Assembly (NCBI RefSeq): GCF_014698475.1 | Contig: NZ_JACJTB010000004.1 | Location: 1 to 64,000, forward strand | Direction: 5' to 3' | DNA length: 64,000 nt | From: Nostoc spongiaeforme FACHB-130 | Lineage (GTDB): Bacteria; Cyanobacteriota; Cyanobacteriia; Cyanobacteriales; Nostocaceae | Shown: positions 44,294 to 55,536 of the stretch, in pieces | Position numbering within the stretch: position 1 is the stretch's first letter | Layout: every line of letters starts with the position of its first letter | Translations under genes and position numbers: made by a program | The notes under the pieces: generated by a model | Told to the model about the DNA's origin: nothing | What the model saw: the letters and a program-made list of their open reading frames with translations, nothing else | The model's database searches: none

Positions 44294-47200
44294 ATGGCTT
44301 CAGTAAGTATTTCTGGATATAAAGTCAGCGAAGAACTCTACCAAGGTTCGAGAACAAGAGTTTATCGAGGATATCGAGAAACCGATCAAAAACCTGTAGT
44401 GATTAAGCTGCTGAGAAATGCTTATCCTAGTTTTCATGAACTCTTGTCATTTCGTAATCAATACACTATTGCCAAAAATCTCAACTCACCTTTGATTGTC
44501 CAAACCTATAGCCTCGAACCCTTCCAAAATGGCTATGCGTTGGTGATGGAAGACTTTGGGGGAATTTCGCTTAAAGAATGGGGAGTAGAGAGAAGCTTAC
44601 AGGAGTTTTTAGAAATAGCAGTGGCACTCTGCAACACATTAGATATACTCTACCGCGAACGCATTATTCATAAAGATATTAAACCCGCTAATATATTAAT
44701 TAATCCCGCAACCAAGCAAGTTAAATTAATCGACTTTAGTATTGCCTCCTTATTACCACGAGAAACACAAACTCTAGTTAATCCCAATGTTTTAGAAGGG
44801 ACACTAGCTTACATTTCTCCCGAACAAACAGGGAGAATGAATCGCGGGATTGACTATCGCACAGACTTTTATTCGCTCGGTATAACTTTTTATGAATTAC
44901 TCACAAGCGAATTACCTTTTGCATCAAATGACCCATTGGAATTAGTGCATTGTCATCTGGCTCAAACTTCCCCATTAGTGCATGAAATCAATTCCGAAAT
45001 TCCTTTGATCATTTCCAGAATTATCAGCAAATTAATGGCGAAAAATGCTGAAGATAGATATCAAAGTGCATTGGGATTGAAATACGATTTAGAAAATTGT
45101 CTACATCAATTAAGAGAAACTGGCAAGATTGAGAGTTTTGAAATTGCACAGCGTGATGTGTGCGATCGCTTCCTAATTTCTGATAAAATTTATGGACGAG
45201 AAACTGAAGTTAAAACCCTATTGCAAGCATTTGATAGAGTAAGTTTTGGTGCAACGGAAATGATGCTGGTAGCTGGGTTTTCCGGGATTGGTAAAACTGC
45301 TGTTGTCAACGAAGTGCATAAACCAATTGTCAGACAACGCGGCTATTTTATCAAAGGCAAATATGACCAATTTCAACGCAATATTCCCTTCAGTGCTTTT
45401 GTGCAAGCATTCCGGGATTTAATGGAGCAATTATTAACAGAAAGTGATGTCCAAATTCAGCAATGGAAAACTAAAATCTTAGAGGCTGTTGGCGAAAATG
45501 GGCAGGTAATTATTGAAGTAATTCCCGAACTCTCAAGAATTATTGGTGAACAACCACCAGCGATAGAGTTATCAGGAACAGCAGCAGAAAATCGTTTTAA
45601 TTTATTATTCCAAAAATTTACGCAAGTCTTTACCAGTGCATCACATCCATTAGTAATATTTTTAGATGATTTGCAATGGGCAGATTCGGCATCGCTCAAG
45701 TTAATGCAGCTATTAATGGCTGATACAAGCCATCTTTTCATTATTGGTGCGTACCGCGATAACGAAGTCAATCCAACACATCCATTGATGTTGACTTTGA
45801 ATGAAATTGCGAAATCACAACCAAAGATTAATACGATTACTTTAGCACCACTGAGTCAAGTGCAAGTAAATAAATTAGTGGCTGACACACTCAAATGTTC
45901 AGAAGATGTGGCATGGCATCTCTCTGTATTGATTTATCAAAAAACTAAAGGAAATCCGTTTTTTGCCACACAATTTCTCAAAGCATTACATCAAGATGGA
46001 TTAATTCAATTTGACTTTGAGATAGGCTGTTGGCAATGCAATCTATCAGAAGTGACGGCTCAAGCAGTTACAGATGATGTTGTAACTTTTATGAGTTGGC
46101 AACTGCAAAAATTACCGCTATCAACACAAGATGTCTTGCAGTTAGCTGCTTGTATTGGTAACTCTTTTGATTTAGCAACTTTGGCAATTGTTTCGCAGCA
46201 ATCAGAAATTGAGACGGCTGCGGCTTTATGGAAAGCTTTGCAAGAAGGGTTGATTTTACCAATTGGTGATGTTTATAAGTTTTATGTCGGGAAAGAAAAT
46301 CAAGCACGTACATCGGAAAATCAACTGATTGTTACATACAAATTCTTGCATGACCGAGTACAGCAAGCAGCTTATTCCCTGATTCCTGATGACCAAAAAC
46401 AGACGACTCATTATCAAATCGGACAACTGCTGCTGCAACAGATATCCGCACAAGCAAGAGAAGACCGGATTTTTGAAATCGTCAATCAATTAAATTACGG
46501 CACGGCTTTAATTAGCGAACAAACTCAACGAGATGAATTAGCACAACTTAATTTGATTGCATCTCGCAAAGCCAAAAATTCTACCGCCTATCAAGCAGCG
46601 AGTGAATATGCCGCAGTGGGATTGTCTTTGTTGGCAGAAAATACTTGGCAGCAGCAGTATGAAATGACCCTCGCCTTGCATGAATTAGCGGCAGAAGTAG
46701 CACTGCTAAATGGTAATTTTGAGGCGATGGAACAGTTCATTGATACTGTCATTGAACAGGCACATTCTTTATTAGAAAAGGTGAATGTTTACTGCATTAG
46801 AATTCAATCGCATATTTATCAAAGTAAATTGACTTGTGCGATCGCACTTGCTCAACCAGTCTTACAACAGCTTGGTGTTACATTTCCCCAAACATCCACA
46901 CCATCAGATTGGCAACAAGAAATCCAAGAGATTGAAGAACTGATTGGAGATAGGCAAATTGCCGATTTGGTTAACTTGCCACAGATGCGAGATGCCGAAA
47001 AACTCGCTATTCTGAAGATTTGCAATATCATCAGCCCAGCAGCTTACCTTACTGGTTCACCGTTGTACCCATTGCTGAATACTTTGTCTGTTAAACTCTC
47101 GATTCAGTACGGCAACACATCGAATTCTACTTTCGGCTATGTGAACTATGGTAATATTCTCTGCAATTTCTTCCAAGTCGTAGATACAGGAACACAGTTT

Positions 47201-49669
47201 GGTTCTCTAGCACTCCAGATCATCTCAAAACTCGATGCCAAAGCCACTAAAACAGAGGTTTTGATGCTCTTGGGGTTGTTTATTGTACACCGCAACTCTC
47301 ACATTCAAGAAACACTACCCCTGTTGCAAGAAGGTTACACCACTGCCCTAGAATTTGGAAACCTTGTATTTGCTGGGTACAACGGCCACAGTTTTTGTCT
47401 CAATTCTTTTTGGGGCAGTCAACCCCTGGCTACCTTAGAGCAGGATATGAGCGCCTACTGCCATAGTTTGATGCAAATCAATCAATTGACAACCGCAAAT
47501 TATTGCCGGATTTATTGGCAATCGGTTTTAAATCTGCTGGGTTTTGCAGAACATACCACTCTTTTGTCTGGAAAAGCCCTGGAAGAAACAGAATTTCGAC
47601 CGCAGCTACAATCCACCAATGATGGCTATGGACTGTATATTTTCCATTTATATAAATTAATGCTTTGTTTCTTGTTTGGAGAAATTGAGCCAGCAAAAAA
47701 TCATGCTAGTGAAGTCAGGTGCTATTTTATGGCTGGTGCGGGATTAGTCAGCGAACCAGTATTTTATCTTTATGATTCACTGCTGACTTTGGCACAATTG
47801 AATCCAGAATTAAACGAAACATCACAAGCATTACAGAGTGTCACAGAAAACCAAACCAATTTACAGCAATGGGCGCATTATGCACCCATGAATCACCAAC
47901 ATAAAGTGGATTTGGTAGAGGCAGAAAAATATCGGGTATTAGGCAAGAATTATGCAGCAGGAGATTATTACGATCGCGCTATTTCGCTTGCTAAAGCCAA
48001 CAGCTACATCCAAGAAGAAGCCTTAGCTAACGAACTAGCAGCTAAATTCTACCTGGGTTGGGGTAAAGCCAAAGTTGCCGCAGGCTATATGCAAGAAGCT
48101 TACTATTGTTACGCCAAATGGGGTGCAAAAGCCAAAGTTGCCGATTTAGAAAAACACTATCCCCAACTACTTGCCCCGATATTACAGCAAACTCGTTCGA
48201 CCCTCTCAATTAACGAAACTATTATCACTTTGGGGACTGTCACCTCCACCAGTTCTGCCACTTCTAACAGCAGTCTCTCAGATACCCTAGATTTAAAGGC
48301 GATTATCAAAGCTTCTCATACTATCTCCAGTGAAATCGAACTGGAAAAATTGCTGGCATCGTTATTGAGAATTGTCATCGAAAATGCCGGGGCTAATAAA
48401 TGCGTGTTAATGCTGTTGCGAGACTCGCGCCTGTTAATTAAAGGCTCAATTACCCAGGGAACACAGCCAGTAGTGTTGCAGAGAATTCCTGTTGAAGATA
48501 GTCAAGATATTCCCCACAAACTAATTTATAAAGTCAAGCACAACAATCAAACTGTTGTCCTGGTGGATGCGACAGCAGATCCGCTTTTAGCCAACGATCC
48601 GTATATTGTGCGTCAACAGCCTCGTAGTATCTTGTGTAGCCCGATTTTGCATCAAGGCAAGTTGATGGGGATTTTATATTTAGAGAATAATTTAACTACA
48701 GGGGCGTTCACAAGCGATCGCGTCGAACTGCTCAACTCACTCTGCGCTCAAGCTGCCATTTCTCTAGAAAATGCCCGACTTTATGAACGTTCTCAGGAAT
48801 ATGCCCAACAGTTAGAACAGGCATTACACAACTTGCAAAATGCACAATTACAAATTGTTCAAAGTGAGAAAATGTCTGCTTTGGGTAACTTAGTTGCTGG
48901 TGTCGCTCACGAAATGAATAATCCTTTGGGTTTCATTGCTGCCAGTATCAAACAAGCTAAACCCACCATTACTGATGTTTTTGAACACTTAAAACTCTAT
49001 CAAGAAACTTTTCCCAACAAGAGTGAAGAAATTGAAGACCATGCCGAATCAATTGACTTGGAATATAGCTTAGAAGACTTGCCCAAAATGCTTGATTCTA
49101 TGACTTTGGCGTGTAACAGGCTGAAAAACATTAGTACTTCACTCCGCACTTTCTCTCGTGCCGATCGCGATTACAAAGTGCCATTTAATATTCACGAAGG
49201 GATTGATAGTACTATTCTCATTCTCAAACATCGCCTGAAAGCTAACGAACAACGTCCGGCGATTGAAGTTGTCACCAACTATGGTAATTTAACTCAAATT
49301 GATTGTTTTCCTGGGCAATTAAATCAGGTATTCATGAATATCTTAGCCAATGCTATTGATGCTTTAGAAGAATCAAATTATGGACGCAACTTTGATGATA
49401 TTCAAGCCAATCCCAACAGAATTAAAATTACCACTTCCCTCGAAAACCATCTAGTTCAAATTGTTATTGCTGATAATGGCAAGGGAATGAACGAATCAGT
49501 CAAATCACAAATATTTGATAATTTATTTACTACCAAAGCCGTCGGAAAAGGTACGGGATTAGGATTGGCTATAGCAAAACAAATCATCGAAGGAGCCCAC
49601 GGAGGAAAGTTATACTGTAACTCAGTTATGGGTGAAGGTACAGAATTTATCATCCAAATTCCTTTGTAA
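44294..49669 (+). CDS. Trifunctional Ser/Thr kinase - AAA ATPase - sensor histidine kinase (HstK-like, copy 2)
   Basis: 1791 residues from the ATG at 44294 (MASVSISGYKVSEELYQGSR), chosen because both paralogues start at this point; the TTG at 44210 adds 28 residues without counterpart. Order: Ser/Thr kinase (HKDIKPAN, Asp128), ATPase (Walker A GFSGIGKT at 328-335, FLDDLQWAD), helical TPR-like region, GAF (about 1330-1480), coiled coil, H box GVAHEMNNPLGF with His1539, HATPase with NAIDALEES, DNGKGM and GKGTGLGLAIAKQII. It has no PAS domain, unlike copies 1 and 3, which explains most of the length difference. It is followed 74 bases later by copy 3 in the same direction. No receiver. Confidence 0.93.
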   Translation: MASVSISGYKVSEELYQGSRTRVYRGYRETDQKPVVIKLLRNAYPSFHELLSFRNQYTIAKNLNSPLIVQTYSLEPFQNGYALVMEDFGGISLKEWGVERSLQEFLEIAVALCNTLDILYRERIIHKDIKPANILINPATKQVKLIDFSIASLLPRETQTLVNPNVLEGTLAYISPEQTGRMNRGIDYRTDFYSLGITFYELLTSELPFASNDPLELVHCHLAQTSPLVHEINSEIPLIISRIISKLMAKNAEDRYQSALGLKYDLENCLHQLRETGKIESFEIAQRDVCDRFLISDKIYGRETEVKTLLQAFDRVSFGATEMMLVAGFSGIGKTAVVNEVHKPIVRQRGYFIKGKYDQFQRNIPFSAFVQAFRDLMEQLLTESDVQIQQWKTKILEAVGENGQVIIEVIPELSRIIGEQPPAIELSGTAAENRFNLLFQKFTQVFTSASHPLVIFLDDLQWADSASLKLMQLLMADTSHLFIIGAYRDNEVNPTHPLMLTLNEIAKSQPKINTITLAPLSQVQVNKLVADTLKCSEDVAWHLSVLIYQKTKGNPFFATQFLKALHQDGLIQFDFEIGCWQCNLSEVTAQAVTDDVVTFMSWQLQKLPLSTQDVLQLAACIGNSFDLATLAIVSQQSEIETAAALWKALQEGLILPIGDVYKFYVGKENQARTSENQLIVTYKFLHDRVQQAAYSLIPDDQKQTTHYQIGQLLLQQISAQAREDRIFEIVNQLNYGTALISEQTQRDELAQLNLIASRKAKNSTAYQAASEYAAVGLSLLAENTWQQQYEMTLALHELAAEVALLNGNFEAMEQFIDTVIEQAHSLLEKVNVYCIRIQSHIYQSKLTCAIALAQPVLQQLGVTFPQTSTPSDWQQEIQEIEELIGDRQIADLVNLPQMRDAEKLAILKICNIISPAAYLTGSPLYPLLNTLSVKLSIQYGNTSNSTFGYVNYGNILCNFFQVVDTGTQFGSLALQIISKLDAKATKTEVLMLLGLFIVHRNSHIQETLPLLQEGYTTALEFGNLVFAGYNGHSFCLNSFWGSQPLATLEQDMSAYCHSLMQINQLTTANYCRIYWQSVLNLLGFAEHTTLLSGKALEETEFRPQLQSTNDGYGLYIFHLYKLMLCFLFGEIEPAKNHASEVRCYFMAGAGLVSEPVFYLYDSLLTLAQLNPELNETSQALQSVTENQTNLQQWAHYAPMNHQHKVDLVEAEKYRVLGKNYAAGDYYDRAISLAKANSYIQEEALANELAAKFYLGWGKAKVAAGYMQEAYYCYAKWGAKAKVADLEKHYPQLLAPILQQTRSTLSINETIITLGTVTSTSSATSNSSLSDTLDLKAIIKASHTISSEIELEKLLASLLRIVIENAGANKCVLMLLRDSRLLIKGSITQGTQPVVLQRIPVEDSQDIPHKLIYKVKHNNQTVVLVDATADPLLANDPYIVRQQPRSILCSPILHQGKLMGILYLENNLTTGAFTSDRVELLNSLCAQAAISLENARLYERSQEYAQQLEQALHNLQNAQLQIVQSEKMSALGNLVAGVAHEMNNPLGFIAASIKQAKPTITDVFEHLKLYQETFPNKSEEIEDHAESIDLEYSLEDLPKMLDSMTLACNRLKNISTSLRTFSRADRDYKVPFNIHEGIDSTILILKHRLKANEQRPAIEVVTNYGNLTQIDCFPGQLNQVFMNILANAIDALEESNYGRNFDDIQANPNRIKITTSLENHLVQIVIADNGKGMNESVKSQIFDNLFTTKAVGKGTGLGLAIAKQIIEGAHGGKLYCNSVMGEGTEFIIQIPL

Positions 49670-49743
49670 ATTATTGCTCTAGTTTATAACAAATATAATC
49701 TATCCGGGAATAATAAATCACAACATTTTGAGGATTTAGTTGT

Positions 49744-52700
49744 ATGGTTAGTACTCTTGTGAATATTCCCGGATATCACATAACTGAAGAACTCTACAAT
49801 GGTTCAAGGACGCTGGTTTATCGTGGTTATCAAGACAGTGATTCCTTACCAGTAGTGATTAAACTACTGAAAAACTCTTATCCCAGCTTTCATGAACTCT
49901 TGTCGTTTCGCAATCAGTACACCATTACCACAAATCTCTACTCACCTCTAATTATCCAAATCTATAGCCTGGAAATTGTCCAAAATGGCTATATGTTAGT
50001 GATGGAAGACTTTGGCGGGATTTCTCTGAAAAATTATTTCGCTAACTATATAACATCTCTACAAGAATTTTTGCCAATAGCAGTAGCAATTTGCAACACA
50101 CTAGATATACTCTACCGCCAGCGCATTATTCACAAAGATATTAAACCCAGCAATATATTAATTAACCCGGAAACTAAGCAAGTTAAATTAATCGACTTTA
50201 GTATTGCATCTTTATTACCAAGAGAAACCCAATCCCTCGTCAATCCTAATGTTTTAGAAGGGACACTAGCTTACATTTCTCCAGAACAAACAGGGAGAAT
50301 GAATCGCGGGATTGATTATCGCACAGATTTCTATTCTTTGGGTGTAACTTTTTATGAATTACTCACAGGTGAATTACCTTTTGCGTCAAATGATCCAATG
50401 GAATTGGTACATTGTCACATTGCTAAAACTGCACCATTAGTACATGAAATCAATTCCAAAATTCCATCTGTACTATCAGAAATTGTTAGTAAATTGATGG
50501 CGAAAAATGCCGAAGATAGATATCAAAGTGCATTGGGATTGAAATTTGATTTAGAGAAATGTTTACATCAGCTAAAAGAAACTGGTAGGATTGATAATTT
50601 TGAAATAGCCACAAGGGATGTGTGCGATCGCTTCCTCATCCCCGACAAAATTTATGGACGAGAAACTGAAGTAAAAACCCTGCTGCAAGCCTTTGATAGA
50701 GTAAGTTTTGGTGCTACAGAAATGATGCTCGTTGCTGGGTTTTCCGGAATTGGTAAAACCGCAGTCGTCAATGAAGTTCATAAACCAATTGTTAGACAAC
50801 ACGGCTATTTCATTAAAGGCAAATACGACCAATTTCAACGTAATATTCCCTTCAGTGCATTTGTGCAAGCATTCCGGGATTTGATGGGGCAATTATTAAC
50901 AGAAAGTGATGTTCAAATAGAGCAATGGAAAAATAAAATTCTAGATGCTGTTGGTGAAAATGCTCAAGTAATTATTGAAGTTATTCCGGAATTGTCAAGA
51001 ATTATTGGCGAACAGCCACCAGCGATAGAATTATTAGGGACGGCGGCAGAAAATCGCTTTAATTTATTATTCCAAAAATTTACCCAAGTCTTTACCAGAG
51101 TAGAACATCCATTAGTCATATTTTTAGATGATTTGCAATGGGCAGATGCAGCATCATTCAATTTGATGAAGTTGTTAATGAGTCAAAAAGAAGGAGGCTA
51201 TTTATTTATTATTGGTGCTTATCGGGATAACGAAGTTTTTCCCACTCATCCGCTAATGTTGGCATTAGAGAAAATTCAAAAAAACCAAGTAACTGTCAAT
51301 ACTATCGAGCTAACTCCGTTAAGTCAATCTGACGTGAATCATTTGATTGCCGATACTTTTAATTGCGAAAGCGATCGCGCTTTACCCTTGACTGAGTTAG
51401 TCTATCGAAAAGTCAAAGGAAATCCGTTTTTCACAACCCAGTTTTTGAAGGCGTTGTATGAAGATGGATTGATTGTGTTTGACTGGCAGACAGGCTCTTG
51501 GCAATGCGATGTTGCACAAGTGCGAATGCTAGCCCTCACCGATGATGTCGTGGAATTTATGGCATTACAGCTACAAAAGTTATCTCCCGCAACGCAAAAC
51601 ATTTTGCAGCTAGCTGCTTGTATTGGCAACTCTTTCGATTTAGGAACTCTGGCGATTATTTCCGAACAATCGGAAATAGAAACAGCAACAGCGTTGTGGA
51701 AAGCTTTGCAAGAAGAACTAATTTTACCGCAGAGCGAAATCTACAAATTTTATCAAAACTTGGAACTTGACTTTCAACACTTAAGCTCTAATACTCAACA
51801 CTGTTACTATAAGTTTCTGCACGATCGCATTCAACAAGCAGCGTACTTTCTGATTCCCGCCGAAGAAAAACAATCTGTTCACTTGAAGATTGGGCAATTA
51901 CTGCTTCACAATACACCAGCAGCCAACCTGGAAGATGGCATTTTTACGATTGTCAGTCAACTAAACTTGGCACAAGAATTACTCACCCAATCCGCAGAAC
52001 GTCAAGCCTTAGCGGAGTTCAACCTTTTGGCAAGTCGCAAAGCCAAAACCGCTACAGCTTATGTTGCAGCTCTGCAATATGCCGAGAAAGGTATAGATGT
52101 ACTGGCTGAAGACGGTTGGGAAACTCAGTATAACTTGACTCTGGAACTGCATCAAATAGCGACAGAAACAGCCCATCTCATTGGTGATTTGCAAAAGATG
52201 CAAACCTTTGCCAATCTAGTTCTCAGTCATGCCAAAACGCCATTAGATCGAGTCAGCGTGTATGAGGTGATTATTGAGTCATTTACTGCTCAGGCTCAGA
52301 TTGCCGATGCGATCGCTGGCGCAATTACTATTCTGGGACAATTAGATGTGGAACTGCCCTCAGTACCTAGCCAAGCAGATGTAACAGCTGCCTTTGATGC
52401 CGTTTCCAATGTCCTTGGCGGACGCTCACCTGCTGAATTACTGAACCTCCCACCTGCAACGGATCTCAAGATTCTGGCAGCAGCACGAATTTTAACATCA
52501 GTAGCACCTCCGGCTTATCTATCCCAGCCACTTTTATATTTAGTGGTGATTTTAAAAAAGGTTTATCTATCAGTTGTCTACGGCAATGAGTCAACATCAC
52601 CCTTTGCCTATGCTTCTTATGGAATATTGCTATGTGGTGTCATAAACGACTTGGAATTAGGCTATGAATTTGGTCAGTTAGCCCTGGATTTACTATCTCA

Positions 52701-55536
52701 AGATCCCAATTCCCAATTCAAAGGAAAAACTTTATTACTGGTCTATATTTACACTAGACATGGAAAAACGCATTTGCGTGAGACTTTACAACCTTTACAC
52801 AATGCCTATTCTAGTTGTTTGGACGTGGGCGATCTGGCTTTTACTGGTTATTGTGCGTATAACTACGTATTATATTCCTATTTTGCCGGACAAAATTTAA
52901 CTCAACTAGAATTAGAATCTCATGCCTATTGTCAAGCACTCGCTCATCTCAAGCAAAATCTCACTCTCACTTATGCTTTATTAGCTCGACAAATTATCCT
53001 GAATTTAACGGGATATGCAGATCATCCTGTGGATTTGATCGGTACAGCTTACAACGAACAGCAACAATTGCCATTGCATGAAGCCGCAAGCGATCGCACT
53101 GGATTAGCATTGCTGTGGATGAACAAACTAATTATTTCTTATCTATTCGGTGAGTTTGCCCCAGCCGTACAACAAGCCCAACAAGCAAGACAGTATTTAG
53201 ATGCTCTTCTGTCTTTTGTTTATGTACCCATCTTTCATTTTTATGAGTCTTTAGCGGAACTAGCGGTGTTTGAACAACTCTCAGTTGCAGAACAACAGCA
53301 GATAAAAGAACGTATCGTTAGTAACCAAGAAATTCTCAAATACTGGGCAACACACGCACCCATGAATTTCCAACACAAATACGATCTGGTAGCAGCAGAG
53401 TGGTATAGAGTCTTGGGGAATCGAGCAGAAGCAATAGAATATTACGATCGCGCTATTTCTCTGGCTAAAGCCAACGGCTACCTCCAAGAAGAAGCCTTAG
53501 CTCACGAACTAGCAGCTAAATTTTACCTCGGCTGGGGTAAAGCCAAAGTTGCCGCCGGCTATATGCAAGAAGCTTACTATTGTTACGCCAAATGGGGTGC
53601 AAAAGCCAAAGTTGCCGATTTAGAAAAACGCTATTTCCAACTACTTGCCCCGATATTACAGCAAGCTCGTTCGGCTTTCTCAACTGATGAAACTATCTTC
53701 GCTCTGGGGACTGTCACCTCCACAAATTCTGCCACTTCTAGCAGCAGTGTTTCAGATACCCTAGATTTAAAAGCGATTCTCAAAGCTTCCCACACGATGT
53801 CCAGCGAAATCGAACTGGAAAAATTGCTGTCATCGTTGCTAAGAATCGTCATCGAAAATGCAGGGGCTGATAAATGCGTGTTAATGCTGTTACGAGACTC
53901 GCGCCTGATCATTAAAGGCTCAATTATTCTAGGAAAACAGCCAGTTGTGTTACAGAACCTCCTGGTTGAAGATAGTCAAGATATTCCCCAAAAAATAATC
54001 TATAAAGTCAAGCACAACAACCAAACTGTTGTCCTGATGGATGCAACAGCAGATCCCACCTTAGCCAAAGATCCGTATATACTGCGTCAACAGCCTAAAA
54101 GTATCTTGTGCAGTCCAATATTGCATCAAGGCAAGTTGATGGGCATTTTATATCTGGAAAATAGTTTAGTTGCAGGAGCGTTTACAAGCGATCGCGTCGA
54201 ACTATTGAATTTACTTTGCGCCCAAGCCGCAATTTCCCTAGAAAATGCCCTACTTTATGAAAATTCCCAGAACTATGCTCAACAATTGACACAATCTCTC
54301 ACGCAATTGCAGGCTAATGAAATCCGCTTTCAAAATTTAGCAAATAATATTCCGGGTATGGTGTACCAATTCCATCTGGCGGCGGATGGTTCCACTTCTA
54401 CACCCTATGTTAGTTCTGGCTGTTGGGACTTGTATGAGTTAGATCCAGAGTTAGTAATGGCGGGGATACATAATCTTTATACAATGCACCATCCTGATGA
54501 TCACGCAGCAATGGTAGAAGCCCTTACCTACTCTGCACAAAATCTCACCCCTTTTGAACAAGAATGCCGCCTTGTCCTGCCTTCGGGAAGGGTGAAATGG
54601 GTGCAATTTGCTTCCAGGCCAACGCGACGAACTGATGGGGTAATTGTATGGGATGGAGTAGTAATTGATATTAGCGATCGCAAACAAGCTGAACTTGCCT
54701 TGCAACAAGCGCAATTACAAATAATTCAAAATGAGAAAATGTCTGCTTTGGGTAACTTAGTTGCGGGTGTCGCTCACGAAATGAATAATCCTTTGGGCTT
54801 TATTGCTGCCAGTATTAAACAAGCTAAACCCACCATTGCTGATATTTTTGAACACTTAAAACTCTATCAAGAAACTTTTCCCAACAAGAGTGAAGAAATT
54901 GAAGACCATGCCGAATCAATTGACTTGGAATATAGCTTAGAAGACTTGCCCAAAATGCTCGATTCTATGACTATGGCGTGCGACAGGCTGAAAAATATCA
55001 GCACCAGTTTACGTACTTTCTCCCGTGCCGATCGCGATTACAAAGTGCCATTTAATATTCACGAAGGGATTGATAGTACCATTCTCATTCTCAAACATCG
55101 CCTGAAAGCTAACGAGCAACGTCCGGCAATTGAAGTTGACACTAACTACGGTAAATTACCGCAAATAGAGTGTTTTCCTGGGCAATTAAATCAGGTATTT
55201 ATGAATATTCTTGCTAATGCTATTGATGCCTTAGAAGAATCAAATATTGGGCAGTACTTAGCAGATATTCAAGCCAATCCCAACCGCATTACTATTACAA
55301 CTTCAATAGCAGAACGTTGGGTCAAAATTGCCATTGCTGATAATGCTAAGGGGATGAGTTCAGAAGTTCAACAAAAAATATTTGACAATTTATTTACTAC
55401 GAAAGCTGTCGGTAAAGGCACCGGGTTAGGATTGGCTATAGCAAAACAAATTGTTGAAGAAATCCACGGTGGCAAATTGTCTTGTCACTCTGTTCTAAGC
55501 CAAGGTACAGAATTTATCATTGAAATTCCTGTATAG
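49744..55536 (+). CDS. Trifunctional Ser/Thr kinase - AAA ATPase - sensor histidine kinase (HstK-like, copy 3)
   Basis: 1930 residues. Order: Ser/Thr kinase (HKDIKPSN, Asp132; DFS; SPEQTGRMNR), ATPase (Walker A GFSGIGKT at 332-339), a variable helical region (about 600-1300), GAF (about 1340-1500), PAS (about 1523-1645; RFQNLANNIPGMVYQF and VIWDGVVIDISDRKQAE), H box GVAHEMNNPLGF with His1678, HATPase with NAIDALEES and GKGTGLGLAIAKQIV. It lies 74 bases after copy 2. Long stretches of the kinase, the GAF end and the HisKA-HATPase part are almost the same as copy 2 at DNA level, while the central region has diverged. G1 box is DNAKGM. Confidence 0.93.
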   Translation: MVSTLVNIPGYHITEELYNGSRTLVYRGYQDSDSLPVVIKLLKNSYPSFHELLSFRNQYTITTNLYSPLIIQIYSLEIVQNGYMLVMEDFGGISLKNYFANYITSLQEFLPIAVAICNTLDILYRQRIIHKDIKPSNILINPETKQVKLIDFSIASLLPRETQSLVNPNVLEGTLAYISPEQTGRMNRGIDYRTDFYSLGVTFYELLTGELPFASNDPMELVHCHIAKTAPLVHEINSKIPSVLSEIVSKLMAKNAEDRYQSALGLKFDLEKCLHQLKETGRIDNFEIATRDVCDRFLIPDKIYGRETEVKTLLQAFDRVSFGATEMMLVAGFSGIGKTAVVNEVHKPIVRQHGYFIKGKYDQFQRNIPFSAFVQAFRDLMGQLLTESDVQIEQWKNKILDAVGENAQVIIEVIPELSRIIGEQPPAIELLGTAAENRFNLLFQKFTQVFTRVEHPLVIFLDDLQWADAASFNLMKLLMSQKEGGYLFIIGAYRDNEVFPTHPLMLALEKIQKNQVTVNTIELTPLSQSDVNHLIADTFNCESDRALPLTELVYRKVKGNPFFTTQFLKALYEDGLIVFDWQTGSWQCDVAQVRMLALTDDVVEFMALQLQKLSPATQNILQLAACIGNSFDLGTLAIISEQSEIETATALWKALQEELILPQSEIYKFYQNLELDFQHLSSNTQHCYYKFLHDRIQQAAYFLIPAEEKQSVHLKIGQLLLHNTPAANLEDGIFTIVSQLNLAQELLTQSAERQALAEFNLLASRKAKTATAYVAALQYAEKGIDVLAEDGWETQYNLTLELHQIATETAHLIGDLQKMQTFANLVLSHAKTPLDRVSVYEVIIESFTAQAQIADAIAGAITILGQLDVELPSVPSQADVTAAFDAVSNVLGGRSPAELLNLPPATDLKILAAARILTSVAPPAYLSQPLLYLVVILKKVYLSVVYGNESTSPFAYASYGILLCGVINDLELGYEFGQLALDLLSQDPNSQFKGKTLLLVYIYTRHGKTHLRETLQPLHNAYSSCLDVGDLAFTGYCAYNYVLYSYFAGQNLTQLELESHAYCQALAHLKQNLTLTYALLARQIILNLTGYADHPVDLIGTAYNEQQQLPLHEAASDRTGLALLWMNKLIISYLFGEFAPAVQQAQQARQYLDALLSFVYVPIFHFYESLAELAVFEQLSVAEQQQIKERIVSNQEILKYWATHAPMNFQHKYDLVAAEWYRVLGNRAEAIEYYDRAISLAKANGYLQEEALAHELAAKFYLGWGKAKVAAGYMQEAYYCYAKWGAKAKVADLEKRYFQLLAPILQQARSAFSTDETIFALGTVTSTNSATSSSSVSDTLDLKAILKASHTMSSEIELEKLLSSLLRIVIENAGADKCVLMLLRDSRLIIKGSIILGKQPVVLQNLLVEDSQDIPQKIIYKVKHNNQTVVLMDATADPTLAKDPYILRQQPKSILCSPILHQGKLMGILYLENSLVAGAFTSDRVELLNLLCAQAAISLENALLYENSQNYAQQLTQSLTQLQANEIRFQNLANNIPGMVYQFHLAADGSTSTPYVSSGCWDLYELDPELVMAGIHNLYTMHHPDDHAAMVEALTYSAQNLTPFEQECRLVLPSGRVKWVQFASRPTRRTDGVIVWDGVVIDISDRKQAELALQQAQLQIIQNEKMSALGNLVAGVAHEMNNPLGFIAASIKQAKPTIADIFEHLKLYQETFPNKSEEIEDHAESIDLEYSLEDLPKMLDSMTMACDRLKNISTSLRTFSRADRDYKVPFNIHEGIDSTILILKHRLKANEQRPAIEVDTNYGKLPQIECFPGQLNQVFMNILANAIDALEESNIGQYLADIQANPNRITITTSIAERWVKIAIADNAKGMSSEVQQKIFDNLFTTKAVGKGTGLGLAIAKQIVEEIHGGKLSCHSVLSQGTEFIIEIPV

